Both the position numbers and the translations under genes were made by a program. Of a DNA stretch of 64,000 bases, positions 27,509 through 38,175 are shown in pieces. Position 1 is the stretch's first letter. Each line of letters begins with the position of its first letter. The stretch is from Thiocystis violascens. Its GTDB lineage: Bacteria; Pseudomonadota; Gammaproteobacteria; Chromatiales; Chromatiaceae. The stretch spans positions 1 to 64,000 of the forward strand of contig DYNM01000002.1 of assembly GCA_020721065.1 (NCBI GenBank), in the 5' to 3' direction. The notes under the pieces were generated by a model. That model did no database searches. It saw nothing but the letters and a program-made list of their open reading frames with translations, and was not told the origin of the DNA.

Positions 27509-28062
27509 GGGTTTTCTCCGAATCCAAGCGGGGGTGCAAAAGCCGCGATGAGAGGATGAAAAATCGCGGTTAGCTAACTGTATCTATTTTATTCACATTT
27601 GCTGCCAATCAGTGTTGTTTGCTCACCGGCATGAATCACTCCAGCGCGTTGGACGCGCTGGAGTGAGACGCGAGCTGTTTAATACTGACAATTGGTGTTC
27701 ATTTCTGAACGATCTCCCATTGCTGGGGTGATGTTTGCCTCGGCAAGGTTGAAAAGGCTTGTCATGTCAGGAGCACGCGAAGCATATAACCCATTACTTC
27801 GTTCCTTAAATCCTGACGAAAGCGGCAACCGCTGGCGTTCACAGCTGCATTTCTTGACCTTCCCAACGGAGTCCGCGAAGGACTTAGCCTGCACCTGTCG
27901 TGAACCATCGTCAGCGATGGTTAGGGTTTACGAAAGGATTGCTAATACTGCAGCGCATATCGGCGCGAATTCTAAAGAAGCGACGCCAGACTGTCCACGC
28001 AGGTTGGATGTGCCCGTAAAATCAACAGCTCACCCCACTCAGTTAAATCACTCACAAATGTT
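27509..28062. other. 554-bp gap upstream of carA and uppP with no convincing gene
   Basis: This gap separates the divergent carA and uppP genes. It should hold both promoters, which I cannot place. It contains the 14-bp palindrome described separately and a second 8-bp hairpin AACCATCG-TCAG-CGATGGTT near 27903-27922. From about 27690 to 27960 both strands are open: a 71-codon minus frame ends NITPAMGDRSEMNTNCQY, and a 126-codon plus frame runs into uppP. Neither is recognised or has a good ribosome binding site. It may be the remnant of a mobile element or of an accessory gene. Confidence 0.5.
27636..27666. repeat. Perfect 14-bp inverted repeat upstream of carA
   Basis: TCACTCCAGCGCGT and ACGCGCTGGAGTGA are exact reverse complements separated by TGG. 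There is no T-run on either side. It lies about 130 bases upstream of the carA TTG start. It may be an operator, a REP-like unit or a hairpin in the carA leader. Confidence 0.7.
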
Positions 28063-28881
28063 ATGGACATGATTTTGCTTTTGAAGGCGTTACTGCTCGG
28101 CGTGGTCGAAGGTCTGACCGAATTCCTGCCGATTTCCTCCACCGGACATCTCATCATCGTCGGCAGCCTGCTCGACTACACCGATGAACACAGCAAGGTG
28201 TTCAAAATCGTGATTCAGTTTGCCGCCATTCTCGCCGTCTGTTGGTTTTATCGGCAGCGACTGGTGCAAGTTGTCAGCGGGCTGGGACACGCTGGCGCAG
28301 AACGGCAATTTGTCGGCAACATTTTGATCGCTTTTGCCCCGGCGCTGGTGCTCGGCGTGTTGTTTCATCACGCCATCAAAACCTATCTTTTCAATCCCTT
28401 CACCGTCGCTGCGGCATTGATCGGCGGCGGTTTATTGATTCTGTACATCGAACGGCAGCCGCGCCAGCCGCGCTTCAACACCATCACCGACATCGGCTGG
28501 CGCGAAGCCTTGAAAGTCGGGCTGGCGCAAACGCTGGCGATGGTGCCGGGCGTGTCACGCGCCGGCGCAACCATCATGGGCGGCGTCGTCTTTGGCTTAT
28601 CACGCTCGGCAGCAACCGAACTGTCCTTTTTTCTCGCCATTCCCACCATGCTGGCAGCGACCGTGTATGACCTCTATCACGCGCGGAATTTACTCACCGC
28701 TGCTGATCTGCCCGTCTTCATCGTTGGTTTCATCGCCGCCTTCATCGCCGCCAGCCTCACCGTTAAAATTCTGCTGCGCTACGTCGCCACCCACAGCTTC
28801 ACCGTCTTTGCGTGGTATCGCATCGGCTTTGGCGTATTCGTGCTGGTGACGGCCTACACCGGACTGGTGAACTGGAATTGA
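28063..28881 (+). CDS. uppP: Undecaprenyl-diphosphatase UppP (BacA)
   Basis: 272 residues, all membrane helices, the usual family length. The two signature blocks are [18 protein letters not shown] near the N terminus and [36 protein letters not shown] in the middle, carrying the catalytic Glu, Ser and Arg. It recycles undecaprenyl pyrophosphate for peptidoglycan and O-antigen synthesis and confers low-level bacitracin resistance. Either the Met at 28063 or the one at 28069 could start translation; no strong ribosome binding site is visible. Confidence 0.96.
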   Translation: MDMILLLKALLLGVVEGLTEFLPISSTGHLIIVGSLLDYTDEHSKVFKIVIQFAAILAVCWFYRQRLVQVVSGLGHAGAERQFVGNILIAFAPALVLGVLFHHAIKTYLFNPFTVAAALIGGGLLILYIERQPRQPRFNTITDIGWREALKVGLAQTLAMVPGVSRAGATIMGGVVFGLSRSAATELSFFLAIPTMLAATVYDLYHARNLLTAADLPVFIVGFIAAFIAASLTVKILLRYVATHSFTVFAWYRIGFGVFVLVTAYTGLVNWN

Positions 28882-28887
28882 GCTTGC

Positions 28888-28915
28888 GCCCGCGCTGCAT
28901 TGCACCAGCGCGGGC
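28888..28915. terminator. Bidirectional terminator hairpin
   Basis: A 10-bp perfect stem GCCCGCGCTG / CAGCGCGGGC with an 8-base loop lies between the convergent uppP and chemoreceptor genes. It lacks a clear T-run. Confidence 0.6.
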
Positions 28916-28930
28916 ATTCCGTCCCGCCAC

Positions 28931-31849
28931 TCATCCAAGCAAGGCGTGAAGACGTTCGGCTTGATGCGGATAAAGATCAGCGGGCACTTTGTCCTTGCCC
29001 AGCGCCGCTGACACGATATAACGCGCACAAGCAGTTTTATCGCCTTGACAGTATTTCTGTTTCAACATCGCCGCCGTTGCCGAACTGCCGCTCATCTTGT
29101 CGTTAAAAAATGGACACCCCGCCAATTTCTCGCAGCTATCTTGGTGGGCAACATTTGAGATCGGCGCGTTGTGTACCGACACCCGCTGCGTTGGCGCTGC
29201 CGCCGCCGTGAGCTTGAAAGTCGCAACCGCCTGCGCCAGCAAGCGCGTTTGATCCTCCAAACTTTCCGCCGCCGCCGCCGCTTGTTCCACCAACGCCGCA
29301 TTTTGCTGCGTCACCTCGTCCATATTGGCGACCGCGTGCGTGACCTGCTCAATGCCAATACTTTGTTCATTAGAAGCGCGGGTAATTTCGCCAATCAACA
29401 GCGCCACCTGCTGAAAACTCGTAACCACCTCCGCCATCGTCGCGCCAGCTTGACCCGCCAACTGCGCTCCGCTGCCCACTTGCTGCCCCGAATCACTAAT
29501 CAAGTGTTTGATTTCTTTAGCAGCCTGCGCACTGCGCTGGGCGAGATTGCGCACCTCAGCCGCCACCACCGCAAAACCGCGTCCCTGCTCACCGGCGCGA
29601 GCTGCTTCGACCGCCGCATTGAGCGCCAAGATGTTGGTTTGAAACGCAATCCCGTCAATCACACTGATGATATCGGCGATCTTATTGCTGGACTGCTGAA
29701 TGCTGCCCATCGTGCCAACCACCTGCTGCACCAACGCGCCGCCTCGCGTCACCAGCGCGTTGGCATCCTGCGCTAACTGATTGGCTTGCTCCGCATTTTG
29801 TGCATTGCGCTTGACGGTCGCGTTGATTTGTTCCATCGAACTGGCGGTTTCTTCCAAACTCGTCGCCTGTTCCTCGGTGCGATGCGACAAATCCGCGTTA
29901 CCAGCCGCGATTTCGCTGGCGGCGCTACTGATAGACGCAGAAGCCTCCAGAATGTTGCCAATGATCTCGCGGAGCTGGGCAACGGTGCGATTGGTGTCAG
30001 TTTTCAGCTCACCAAAGGTACCGGTGTAGTCGGCCTCAATCGTTTTGGTCAGATCACCTTGCGCGATGGCATGAAGAATGGCTGCCAAACCAGTCAAACC
30101 GCTGGCAACGATGTTCATAAGCTGATTGAAGCCTTGCGCCAACTGTAGAAAAAACCCTTCTTTATCCGCAATTTGCACGCGCTGGGTGAAATCGCCATTG
30201 GCAGCGGCAGTGATGATGGCGGCGATTTCCTGTTCTGCGATGCGCTCCAACGTGCGATCAGTCCACTGCGTCGCCCGTCCGCAATATGCCCCTGAACCGT
30301 CGCGCACCGGATTAGCGATCAAACGCAAACTGCGCCCACCCAATTCCATATCGAGCGGACTAGAGTTTGACAGCTTGACGCGAAACAGCTCGCGGGCGGC
30401 GTCATCTTCAAAATAAGTGCTGATGGCAGTGCCAATCATGCGCTCAACGCTAAACCCGGGGTGGCGCAGCGCGAGCTGAGGTGCCATGCGTTCCCACAGC
30501 TCACAGGCCGCTCGATTCATATAAATCAACAAATTGCGATCATCAGAGACCGTCACCGGCAAGGTCACGCTATCGAGACCGGAGCGGATGCGCAGATTTT
30601 CCCGCGAAATCCGCCGCGTTTCCTGAATGTCGTAATCCAGCCGCGCTTGCACTGATTTGACCGCCAGCAGGATTTCGCCCAATTCGTCGTGATGAATTGC
30701 CTCAATGCGGGCGCTGTAGTCGCCGTTGGAAATGGTCTCTAAATGACCATGAGTGACGCGCAGCGGAAGGGTGATTTTGCGTACCAGCCAGATGCCGAGC
30801 AGTAGTGCGGTGAGCAGCGCCAGCGCCGAGGTGACAATGGCTTGCTGTTTTGCGGCGCGACTGGCGTGCAAAAAGGACTCACGTTCCAGTTGCGCCCTCG
30901 CTTTCACTCCCTGCACTGCGTCAAGAATGCGGGCTTTGTATGCCCGCCAGATGCGGTTATCTTCAGTGCGATACAGCGCCAAAGCGCCACTTTGATCGCC
31001 GCGCACTGCGCGTTCAACGACCTGCGTTTGCACGTCAGCATGAAGACGGCGGGCATGACGAATGTGCTCTAACTCGGCCAGCGCCACCGGGTCATTTGCC
31101 ACCAAACGCTGCACCTGTTCCAGCGTGGCGGTGAACGTTTGTTGCGCTTGGGTGAGATTGCGATTGGCTTGTTGGTCGGTGGGATCAAGCAGGATGTAGC
31201 GGATGGCGGCTGCCATTTGTAAACCATCACCCAGCATGTCGTGATAAGCACGTTCCAAGACCTGCGTTTCTTCCGTCATCTTGGTCATGTGTTGATTGGC
31301 TTGTTGTAAACCGAGCAGTGACACCGCCAAAGCCACCAGAAACAGTGCAGTAATCACCACTAAACCGCCCGGCAGGGCGTGGGTGATATAGATATTGTTA
31401 AACCGCGCCAACAAGCAGGTTGCCAGCGACTGCGCCGGTTTACCCGCTCGTAGCCGCGCATAAATCATCTCAGCGGCGGCAATTTGTTCCTGCGATGGTT
31501 TGCGCCGCACCGAGATATAACCGGTGATCTGACCACCTTTGCGCAGCGGCGAAATGTTCGCTTCTACCCAATAAAAGTCGCCGTTTTTACAGCGATTTTT
31601 CACAATGCCCGTCCAAGGTTTGCCGGCTTTTACCGTGCGCCACAGGTCAGCAAAAGCGGCGGCGGGCATATCAGGATGACGGATCAGGTTGTGCGGTGCG
31701 CCGAGCAATTCTTCGCTCGTGAAGCCGCTGATTTCGACAAAATCCCGATTGAAAGAAGTGATGATGCCTTTGAGATCAGTGCTGGAGACGATCAATTGAT
31801 CGTCGTGCATCAGATGTTCATTGGCGGTGACGGGCAAATTGGTGCGCAT
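28931..31849 (-). CDS. PAS-containing chemoreceptor with a C-terminal four-cysteine domain
   Basis: 972 residues. An Aer-like PAS domain at about 15-130 ([40 protein letters not shown]) is followed by a membrane helix ([23 protein letters not shown]), a helical segment of about 150 residues, a second membrane helix, HAMP, another PAS-like domain, further HAMP-like segments and the MCP signalling domain (tip [25 protein letters not shown]). Unusually, after the methylation region there is a tail of about 70 residues with four Cys ([30 protein letters not shown], then [10 protein letters not shown]), a small module that could bind a metal or Fe-S cluster. It probably senses redox or energy state; that is inference. 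Confidence 0.92.
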   Translation of the reverse strand: MRTNLPVTANEHLMHDDQLIVSSTDLKGIITSFNRDFVEISGFTSEELLGAPHNLIRHPDMPAAAFADLWRTVKAGKPWTGIVKNRCKNGDFYWVEANISPLRKGGQITGYISVRRKPSQEQIAAAEMIYARLRAGKPAQSLATCLLARFNNIYITHALPGGLVVITALFLVALAVSLLGLQQANQHMTKMTEETQVLERAYHDMLGDGLQMAAAIRYILLDPTDQQANRNLTQAQQTFTATLEQVQRLVANDPVALAELEHIRHARRLHADVQTQVVERAVRGDQSGALALYRTEDNRIWRAYKARILDAVQGVKARAQLERESFLHASRAAKQQAIVTSALALLTALLLGIWLVRKITLPLRVTHGHLETISNGDYSARIEAIHHDELGEILLAVKSVQARLDYDIQETRRISRENLRIRSGLDSVTLPVTVSDDRNLLIYMNRAACELWERMAPQLALRHPGFSVERMIGTAISTYFEDDAARELFRVKLSNSSPLDMELGGRSLRLIANPVRDGSGAYCGRATQWTDRTLERIAEQEIAAIITAAANGDFTQRVQIADKEGFFLQLAQGFNQLMNIVASGLTGLAAILHAIAQGDLTKTIEADYTGTFGELKTDTNRTVAQLREIIGNILEASASISSAASEIAAGNADLSHRTEEQATSLEETASSMEQINATVKRNAQNAEQANQLAQDANALVTRGGALVQQVVGTMGSIQQSSNKIADIISVIDGIAFQTNILALNAAVEAARAGEQGRGFAVVAAEVRNLAQRSAQAAKEIKHLISDSGQQVGSGAQLAGQAGATMAEVVTSFQQVALLIGEITRASNEQSIGIEQVTHAVANMDEVTQQNAALVEQAAAAAESLEDQTRLLAQAVATFKLTAAAAPTQRVSVHNAPISNVAHQDSCEKLAGCPFFNDKMSGSSATAAMLKQKYCQGDKTACARYIVSAALGKDKVPADLYPHQAERLHALLG

Positions 31850-31884
31850 CTTAGTAGCCTTATCCCAATCATTTTCATCAAAAA

Positions 31885-31990
31885 TAGGAGTAACGCAGTT
31901 GCAAAAAGTTGTCAGTTGTCAGTTGGCGGTTGTCAGTAAAAAGCACGGTTGTCACTGACAACTAACAACCGACAACTGTCACGTCACCAA
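31885..31990 (+). repeat. MITE-like intergenic repeat, copy 3
   Basis: It starts TAGGAGTAACGCAGTTGC and continues with GTTGTCAGTTGTCAGTTGGC. Its left two thirds match the reverse complement of copy 4 almost base for base. The right end is truncated after CTGTCACGTCACC. It fills the gap between the divergent chemoreceptor and purL genes. Confidence 0.78.
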
Positions 31991-32051
31991 CGCTAAATCA
32001 CGCCGCCGCCATATCATAGGACGATCTATCATCAAATCCTGAGCACTGCCA

Positions 32052-35000
32052 ATGTTGGTTCTTCATGGCGCACCCGCCCTCTCTGCTTTTCGTCTCCGCA
32101 AACTTGCTGACCGCCTGAGTACACATCTCAACCTGTCGCTGCAAGTCAACGCAGTTTATGTGCATTTTATTGAATTAACCGCCGCTTTGAGCGCCAGCGA
32201 GCACGAGATTTTGACGCAATTAGTGCTGAATGACGCGCCAGCACCCAACCCCAGCCCCGCCGCACAGATGATTTTAACTGTGCCGCGTGTGGGCACCATT
32301 TCGCCTTGGTCATCCAAAGCGACCGACATCGCGCACAATTGCGGTCTCAATAAAATCAAACGCTTGGAGCGCGGCATCGCCTATTTTCTCAGCGGCGATC
32401 TCAGCATCGAACGGCTTCATCAGCTCGCGCCGTTGCTGCACGACCGCATGACAGAAATGGTGCTGTTAGATTTTGCTGCTGCGCAACAACTATTTTATGA
32501 GCAGCAGCCACGTCCATTGCAAACTATTCCCTTTTTAACTGATGGCGTTGCCGCATTAACTGCGGCTAATACCGCATTTGGTTTGGCATTATCAGCGGAT
32601 GAAATTGCCTATTTAGCCGATAGCTTTACCGCACTGCAACGCAATCCCACTGATGTGGAATTGATGATGTTTGCGCAAGCCAATTCGGAGCATTGTCGTC
32701 ATAAAATTTTCAATGCGCAGTGGGTGATTGATGGCGCAGCACAGCCAGATTCATTATTTCAAATGATTCGCCGCACCACTGCGCATTCACCAATTGGCGT
32801 GTTATCGGCTTATCAAGATAATGCCGCAGTGATTGAAGGCGGAATTGGACAACGTTTTTATCCCGATCCGAATACCGGCGTTTATGAAGAACACGCAGAA
32901 TCCATTCACATTTTAATGAAAGTGGAAACCCATAATCATCCGACGGCAATTGCGCCGCATCCGGGTGCGGCAACCGGTTCTGGCGGTGAAATTCGGGATG
33001 AAGGCGCGACCGGACGCGGTGCGAAATCAAAGGCGGGTTTGTGCGGATTTTCAGTATCCAATTTGCGCATTCCCGGGTTTACGCAGCCGTGGGAAGACGA
33101 TTATGGCAAACCCGACCGCATTGTTTCTGCATTGGAAATCATGCTGGATGGACCGCTGGGTGCAGCCGCGTTTAATAACGAATTTGGGCGTCCGAATCTC
33201 GCCGGTTATTTCCGTACTTATGAGCAACTTGTGCCCACGGCGGCGGGTAGCGCGGAAGTGCGCGGTTATCACAAGCCGATCATGTTGGCAGGTGGTTTGG
33301 GCAACATTCGCGCTGAACATGTGGCAAAACAACCGTTTCCGCCCAACACGCCGCTGATCGTGCTCGGCGGGCCGGCGCTGTTGATTGGTTTAGGCGGCGG
33401 CGCGGCATCCAGCATGGCGGCGGGTAGTTCGGCAGCGGATTTGGATTTTGCCTCGGTGCAACGCGCCAATCCCGAAATGGAGCGGCGCTGTCAGGAAGTG
33501 ATTGATCGTTGCTGGGCGCTGGGCGCGGCGACGCCAATTTTGTTTATTCACGATGTCGGCGCGGGCGGTTTGTCGAATGCGTTGCCGGAATTGGTACACG
33601 ACGGCGGACGCGGTGGTCAATTTGAATTGCGCCAAGTGCCGAATGACGATCCGGGCATGTCGCCGTTGGAAATTTGGTGCAATGAGGCGCAGGAGCGATA
33701 TGTGTTGGCGATTGCGGCCGAGCGGCTGGCGCAATTTGCCGCGATTTGTGAGCGCGAGCGGTGCCCGTTTGCGGTGGTGGGCACGGCGCTGGCGAGTGAG
33801 CAATTGCAGGTGAATGATCGCCATTTTGACCAACGCCCAATTGACATGCCGCTGGCGCTGCTGTTCGGCAAACCACCAAAAATGGTGCGAGAAGTCGCGC
33901 ATCAATCACCAACGTTGGCAGGCTTTGCGACCGCTGATCTCGATTTAACCGAAGCCATTGAGCGCGTGCTCCGCTTGCCGACCGTTGCCGACAAATCGTT
34001 TCTCATCACCATCGGCGACCGCAGCATCACCGGCTTGGTTGCCCGTGAACAGATGGTTGGACCTTGGCAGATTCCGGTGGGCGATTGCGCCGTCACGCTC
34101 GCCGATTATCGCGGTTATCGCGGTGAAGCGATGGCGTTGGGAGAACGCGCTCCGCTGGCGCTGCTCGACGCACCAGCCGCCGGGCGCATGGCGATTGGCG
34201 AAGCGTTGACCAATTTAGCCGCCACGCGCCTCAACCAACTCAGCGACATCAAACTGTCCGCCAATTGGATGGCGGCCGCCGGTCATCCCGGCGAGGATGC
34301 GCGGCTTTACGACACGGTGGCGGCGGTGATGGAGCTGTGTCTCGCGTTGGGCGTGGCGATTCCGGTTGGCAAGGATTCGATGAGCATGAAAACGGTCTGG
34401 CAAGACGCGGCTGGCGCTCGCCGCGCCGTGACTGCGCCGTTATCGCTGATCGTGTCGGCATTTGCGCCGGTGGCGGATGTGCGGGCGACGGTGACGCCAC
34501 AACTGCGCACCGATCTTGGCGCTACCGAATTGATTTTATTAGATTTAGGCTGCGGAAACTGTCGGCTCGGCGGCTCGGCGCTGGCGCAGGTTTACGGACA
34601 ACTTGGCGACGTCGCGCCTGATTTGGAACGACCGGAATTGTTGCACCAATTCTTTAATGCGCTCCGCGATTTGCACGATGCCAAACAATTATTGGCATAT
34701 CACGACCGTTCTGATGGCGGTTTAATTGTCACCGTATTAGAAATGGCATTTGCAGGGCATTGTGGAGTTGATCTTGATGTCAGTGCATTAACTGCTGCAC
34801 CGCTCGCGCTCTTATTCAATGAAGAATTGGGAGCGGTCATTCAAGTGCGACAAACAGATTGCGCGGAGGTATTGAATACGCTGCACAATCATGGTCTCGG
34901 TGCATACAGCCATCGCATTGGTTGCGTGAACGCAGATGATCACATTCGGCTATTGCTTAATCCTGCCACTGCATTAAAAAATGCAGCGAATTTTGTAATT

Positions 35001-35954
35001 CATCGCGCTGAATTACAACACATCTGGTCAGAAACCACTTATCAAATGCAGGCATTGCGTGATGATCCAGACTGCGCTGCCGAAGCCTTGGCGCGAATTA
35101 AAGCAGATGATCCCGGTTTACATCAAAGCGTCACTTTTAATTTAGATGATGATATTGCTGCACCATTTATTGCACGCGGAGCGCGTCCGGCAATAGCCAT
35201 TCTGCGCGAGCAAGGTGTTAATGGTCAGATTGAAATGGCGGCGGCTTTTCATGCAGCGGGATTTCATTGCGTCGATGTTCATGTCTCCGACATCATTGCG
35301 GGGCGAATTACCTTGGCGGATTTTCGTGGATTAGCCGCTTGTGGTGGTTTTTCATACGGCGATGTATTGGGTGCGGGAACAGGATGGGCAAAAACTATTC
35401 AATTCAATTCACGCGCCCGCGATGAATTTGCAGCGTTTTTTGCGCGTTCTGACACCTTCACGCTGGGCGTGTGCAATGGCTGTCAAATGCTCGCGCAAGT
35501 GCAAGAACTCATTCCCGGCACTGCGCATTGGCCGCAATTAAAACGCAATCGCTCAGAACAATTTGAAGCGCGAACGACGTTAGTTGGAATTGCGGAATCG
35601 CCCTCCATCTTATTGCAGGGAATGCAGGGATCACGCTTACCGATTGCAGTTGCGCACGGTGAAGGACGCATGACTTTTGCGAATACTGCGCAATTGGCGG
35701 CAGCGCAGCCGTTCATTGCGTTGCAATATCTTGAGAATAATGGACAAGTTGCCGAGCGTTATCCCGCCAATCCGAATGGTTCACCAGTTGGAATTGCGGG
35801 TTTAACCACAATTGACGGGCGCGTAACCATGATGATGCCGCATCCTGAGCGCGTCTTTCGTGCTATTCAACAAACGTGGCAACCCACAATAAAAAATGCT
35901 GAAGCAAGCGGCTGGTTGCGGATATTTCGCAATGCGCGAGCGTGGGTTTCCTGA
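32052..35954 (+). CDS. purL: Phosphoribosylformylglycinamidine synthase (large, single-chain type)
   Basis: 1300 residues, the size of the proteobacterial single-chain enzyme. It has an N-terminal PurS-like domain; the FGAM synthase core ([81 protein letters not shown]); and a C-terminal class I glutaminase with nucleophile GVCNGCQML and the HPERVFR end. It makes FGAM from FGAR, ATP and glutamine in purine synthesis. Codon usage alternates in blocks: AT-rich around 32.45-32.95 kb, GC-rich to about 34.5 kb, then AT-rich to the end. Confidence 0.98.
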   Translation: MLVLHGAPALSAFRLRKLADRLSTHLNLSLQVNAVYVHFIELTAALSASEHEILTQLVLNDAPAPNPSPAAQMILTVPRVGTISPWSSKATDIAHNCGLNKIKRLERGIAYFLSGDLSIERLHQLAPLLHDRMTEMVLLDFAAAQQLFYEQQPRPLQTIPFLTDGVAALTAANTAFGLALSADEIAYLADSFTALQRNPTDVELMMFAQANSEHCRHKIFNAQWVIDGAAQPDSLFQMIRRTTAHSPIGVLSAYQDNAAVIEGGIGQRFYPDPNTGVYEEHAESIHILMKVETHNHPTAIAPHPGAATGSGGEIRDEGATGRGAKSKAGLCGFSVSNLRIPGFTQPWEDDYGKPDRIVSALEIMLDGPLGAAAFNNEFGRPNLAGYFRTYEQLVPTAAGSAEVRGYHKPIMLAGGLGNIRAEHVAKQPFPPNTPLIVLGGPALLIGLGGGAASSMAAGSSAADLDFASVQRANPEMERRCQEVIDRCWALGAATPILFIHDVGAGGLSNALPELVHDGGRGGQFELRQVPNDDPGMSPLEIWCNEAQERYVLAIAAERLAQFAAICERERCPFAVVGTALASEQLQVNDRHFDQRPIDMPLALLFGKPPKMVREVAHQSPTLAGFATADLDLTEAIERVLRLPTVADKSFLITIGDRSITGLVAREQMVGPWQIPVGDCAVTLADYRGYRGEAMALGERAPLALLDAPAAGRMAIGEALTNLAATRLNQLSDIKLSANWMAAAGHPGEDARLYDTVAAVMELCLALGVAIPVGKDSMSMKTVWQDAAGARRAVTAPLSLIVSAFAPVADVRATVTPQLRTDLGATELILLDLGCGNCRLGGSALAQVYGQLGDVAPDLERPELLHQFFNALRDLHDAKQLLAYHDRSDGGLIVTVLEMAFAGHCGVDLDVSALTAAPLALLFNEELGAVIQVRQTDCAEVLNTLHNHGLGAYSHRIGCVNADDHIRLLLNPATALKNAANFVIHRAELQHIWSETTYQMQALRDDPDCAAEALARIKADDPGLHQSVTFNLDDDIAAPFIARGARPAIAILREQGVNGQIEMAAAFHAAGFHCVDVHVSDIIAGRITLADFRGLAACGGFSYGDVLGAGTGWAKTIQFNSRARDEFAAFFARSDTFTLGVCNGCQMLAQVQELIPGTAHWPQLKRNRSEQFEARTTLVGIAESPSILLQGMQGSRLPIAVAHGEGRMTFANTAQLAAAQPFIALQYLENNGQVAERYPANPNGSPVGIAGLTTIDGRVTMMMPHPERVFRAIQQTWQPTIKNAEASGWLRIFRNARAWVS

Positions 35955-35998
35955 TATAAGTCAACTGAAATAACCAGTCGTGGTTTTGAGGTTAAACA

Positions 35999-36415
35999 AT
36001 GAAGTATCTGTCACGAATGCTCTATGTCAGTCGCAGCAGTATTGGCTTAGATGATGATGCCGAATTGCAAAAGATTCTGGAGGTTTCGCGGCGAAAAAAT
36101 CCTGATTTAGACATTACTGGCATTTTATGTGCCGGTGGTGGTCATTTCATTCAGATTTTAGAAGGGCCGCAGGAAAATCTCATCCGATTATACGGAATTA
36201 TTCTTGCTGATCCGCGTCATTATGATTCGGTGTTAATTGGTATTGCGCCAATTGAAAAACGCATTTTCCGCAGTTGGTCAATGGGTTATTTAGTGAATTC
36301 ACCTAACGTGATGGAAAGTAATCGCCAGCAATTGCTGGAGATTTGGCAAGGGCGCACCGAAGCGCGAGAATTGGTCAGTATGATGAAGCGCTTTTTGGAA
36401 CAGCTTGAGCGTTAG
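35999..36415 (+). CDS. Stand-alone BLUF-domain blue-light sensor
   Basis: 138 residues. The BLUF residues are present: Tyr9 in RMLYVSRS, Asn34 in RRKNPDLDITGIL and Gln52 in GHFIQILEGP; a Trp/Met pair follows in RSWSMGY. These bind FAD and rearrange hydrogen bonds on blue light. There is no fused output domain, only a short helical C terminus (MMKRFLEQLE), so it must act on a partner protein. GAGG is well placed before the ATG. It follows purL by 44 bases and faces the response regulator gene across a shared terminator. Confidence 0.93.
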   Translation: MKYLSRMLYVSRSSIGLDDDAELQKILEVSRRKNPDLDITGILCAGGGHFIQILEGPQENLIRLYGIILADPRHYDSVLIGIAPIEKRIFRSWSMGYLVNSPNVMESNRQQLLEIWQGRTEARELVSMMKRFLEQLER

Positions 36416-36436
36416 TTGAATCGTGATGTTTTGAAT

Positions 36437-36464
36437 AAAAAACCCGCCGATTGGCGGGTTTTTT
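36437..36464. terminator. Bidirectional Rho-independent terminator
   Basis: AAAAAACCCGCC-GATT-GGCGGGTTTTTT, a perfect 12-bp stem with T-runs in both directions, between the convergent BLUF and response regulator genes. Confidence 0.95.
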
Positions 36465-36489
36465 GTTAACTGGTTTTAGACCATTGCAA

Positions 36490-37521
36490 TTAAGGCGTTG
36501 GAATTCCTGCGCTCGTCACAACGAAATACACCGCAGCGGCAGCGCCTATTCCCAACAGCGTCGCTAATACAAATAAGCCATATACCATGCCCGGCACGGT
36601 CGCGGCTGGTGGTTCTGGTGCGGGTTGTGCTGCGAGCGCAGCCTCAATGTGTTCCTTCGCTGCCCGTTGCGCTTGCACCGTTGCCTGCCGCAGCAGTGCG
36701 GTTTCATCAATCACCGCTGCGGTCGGTGCCGGCGTCGGCAATTCGCGCCACTGTTTGGCCACTTGCTCCAAAATCAGCACCCGCTCCGCTTCCACACTGC
36801 GCTTGAGCAATTCCGAGGTGTCAGCCATCACCCGCGAGGAGTGCGTTTGCACCAGCGTTTGCACTTCCGCCAACGTGAGCGCGGGCGCTGGTGCAGTTGG
36901 CGCAGGTCTTGCCGCTGTTTCCGCCACTTGCGTCTCTACGCGCTGCTGCAACGTTTTGATTTCAGAAGTGAATTGAGTCAGCAGTTCGCGGCGCAGCGCG
37001 TCCAATTGCGGCATCAGTTGGGCGTTGAGCCGCTCCTCAACCAGCGCCAGCACGGTCTCTTCTGACAACGCTGGTGCAGCAGCAACGGGCGCGACCACTG
37101 GCGGCGGGGCAATAATGGGGGCGGCGCTGGCGCTGGGTTCAGACAGCGCGGCAGTTGCGAGTTGCACTTGCAGGCGGTCGAGAATCTCCGGCAAAAAGTC
37201 AGCGGCGGCCGATTTAGGCAAGATGCCAAACACACCTTTTTGATTGGCAGTCGTGATGAATTCCGGCTCTTCGTGCGAGGTACACATGACCACCGGAATG
37301 GCGGCGGTGCGCGGATCGTCACGAATCACATCCAGCGCCTCAAAACCGTTTAAGCCCGGCATCATGTGATCCATCAGAATTGCATCTGGTAGCTGGGTTT
37401 TGAGGAATTCAAACGCAGATTCAGCGCAGTCTGCCGTTTCCACATCAACTCCATGACGTTGGAGTTGCAGCCGCAGGGCGTAACGGGCGGATTTTGAATC
37501 GTCAACTAAAAGTATCTTCAT
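36490..37521 (-). CDS. Response regulator receiver domain fused to a coiled-coil region and a C-terminal membrane anchor
   Basis: 343 residues starting MKILLVDDSKSARYALR. Residues 1-120 form a receiver domain with phospho-acceptor Asp in AILMDHMMPGLNG and the conserved Thr/Lys (VVMCTSHEE, FGILPKSAA). A Pro/Ala-rich linker and about 150 residues of probable coiled coil follow (LVEERLNAQLMPQLDALRRELLTQF and LVQTHSSRVMADTSELLKRS). The last about 30 residues are one membrane helix (GMVYGLFVLATLLGIGAAAAVYFVV). There is no DNA-binding or enzymatic output. The start at 37521 follows receiver-domain homology. It may be a membrane-tethered phosphate sink or scaffold; the partner kinase is unknown. Confidence 0.82.
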   Translation of the reverse strand: MKILLVDDSKSARYALRLQLQRHGVDVETADCAESAFEFLKTQLPDAILMDHMMPGLNGFEALDVIRDDPRTAAIPVVMCTSHEEPEFITTANQKGVFGILPKSAAADFLPEILDRLQVQLATAALSEPSASAAPIIAPPPVVAPVAAAPALSEETVLALVEERLNAQLMPQLDALRRELLTQFTSEIKTLQQRVETQVAETAARPAPTAPAPALTLAEVQTLVQTHSSRVMADTSELLKRSVEAERVLILEQVAKQWRELPTPAPTAAVIDETALLRQATVQAQRAAKEHIEAALAAQPAPEPPAATVPGMVYGLFVLATLLGIGAAAAVYFVVTSAGIPTP

Positions 37522-37742
37522 TAGACTCAAGACCATGATTGCCAAAATTGGCGTTGAGGAAGGATGCGAACACCAACAAGGGCGGCGCGGGAAGTGGCGA
37601 AGTTCGTTTTCAATCTTAGCGAGCGGTTCCAAGGCGCTGCAAGTCATCTCTAATGATACGTCATTATTCAAACGTCACAATGAACTCATTGTCTTATTGG
37701 GTAATTTAAGTCAGTATTCCAACACAGTCCAGCGAGAATGAT

Positions 37743-38156
37743 ATGCTATTTTTTCTATTGTTGTTAATCGGCGTACCACTGTTAGAACTCTATTTTTTAA
37801 TTCGGGTGAGCGTAGCGATTGGCGCATTACCCACGCTGGGTTTAGCAATTGTAACCGCAGTAGTCGGTGCTGCCTTGGTACGCCAACAGGGATTTAGCGT
37901 GTTACAGCGTGTGCAACGTGCATTACAGCGCGGTGAATTGCCCGCGCACGAATTGATTGATGGCGCATTATTGTTAGTTGCGGGAATTTTTTTGTTATTG
38001 CCGGGATTTTTAACTGACGCCACGGGCTTTTTACTATTACTGCCACCGTTGCGCCGCTGGTTACGGCAACGAGTGCTGCTCAATCAGCGCGGTCGCCACT
38101 CCACGCCAGCCGCGTCAACGTCAATTATTGAAGGCGAATTTCGGCGCGATGATTAG
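37743..38156 (+). CDS. fxsA: FxsA family membrane protein
   Basis: 137 residues with four hydrophobic segments. The N terminus LLLLIGVPLLELYFLIRVSVAIGALPTLGLAIVTAVVGAALVRQQGFSVLQ and the later LLLVAGIFLLLPGFLTDATGFLLLLPPLR match FxsA, an inner-membrane protein linked to phage T7 exclusion in E. coli. The molecular function is unknown. It precedes a lipoprotein/membrane-protein gene pair on the same strand. Confidence 0.92.
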   Translation: MLFFLLLLIGVPLLELYFLIRVSVAIGALPTLGLAIVTAVVGAALVRQQGFSVLQRVQRALQRGELPAHELIDGALLLVAGIFLLLPGFLTDATGFLLLLPPLRRWLRQRVLLNQRGRHSTPAASTSIIEGEFRRDD

Positions 38157-38175
38157 CCAAAACAGTTCCGTTATC

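Noticed and set aside
27692..28072. 126-codon plus-strand frame running into uppP
   Set aside because: It has no recognised domain, overlaps the uppP start out of frame and lacks a good ribosome binding site. It is described as part of the gap instead.
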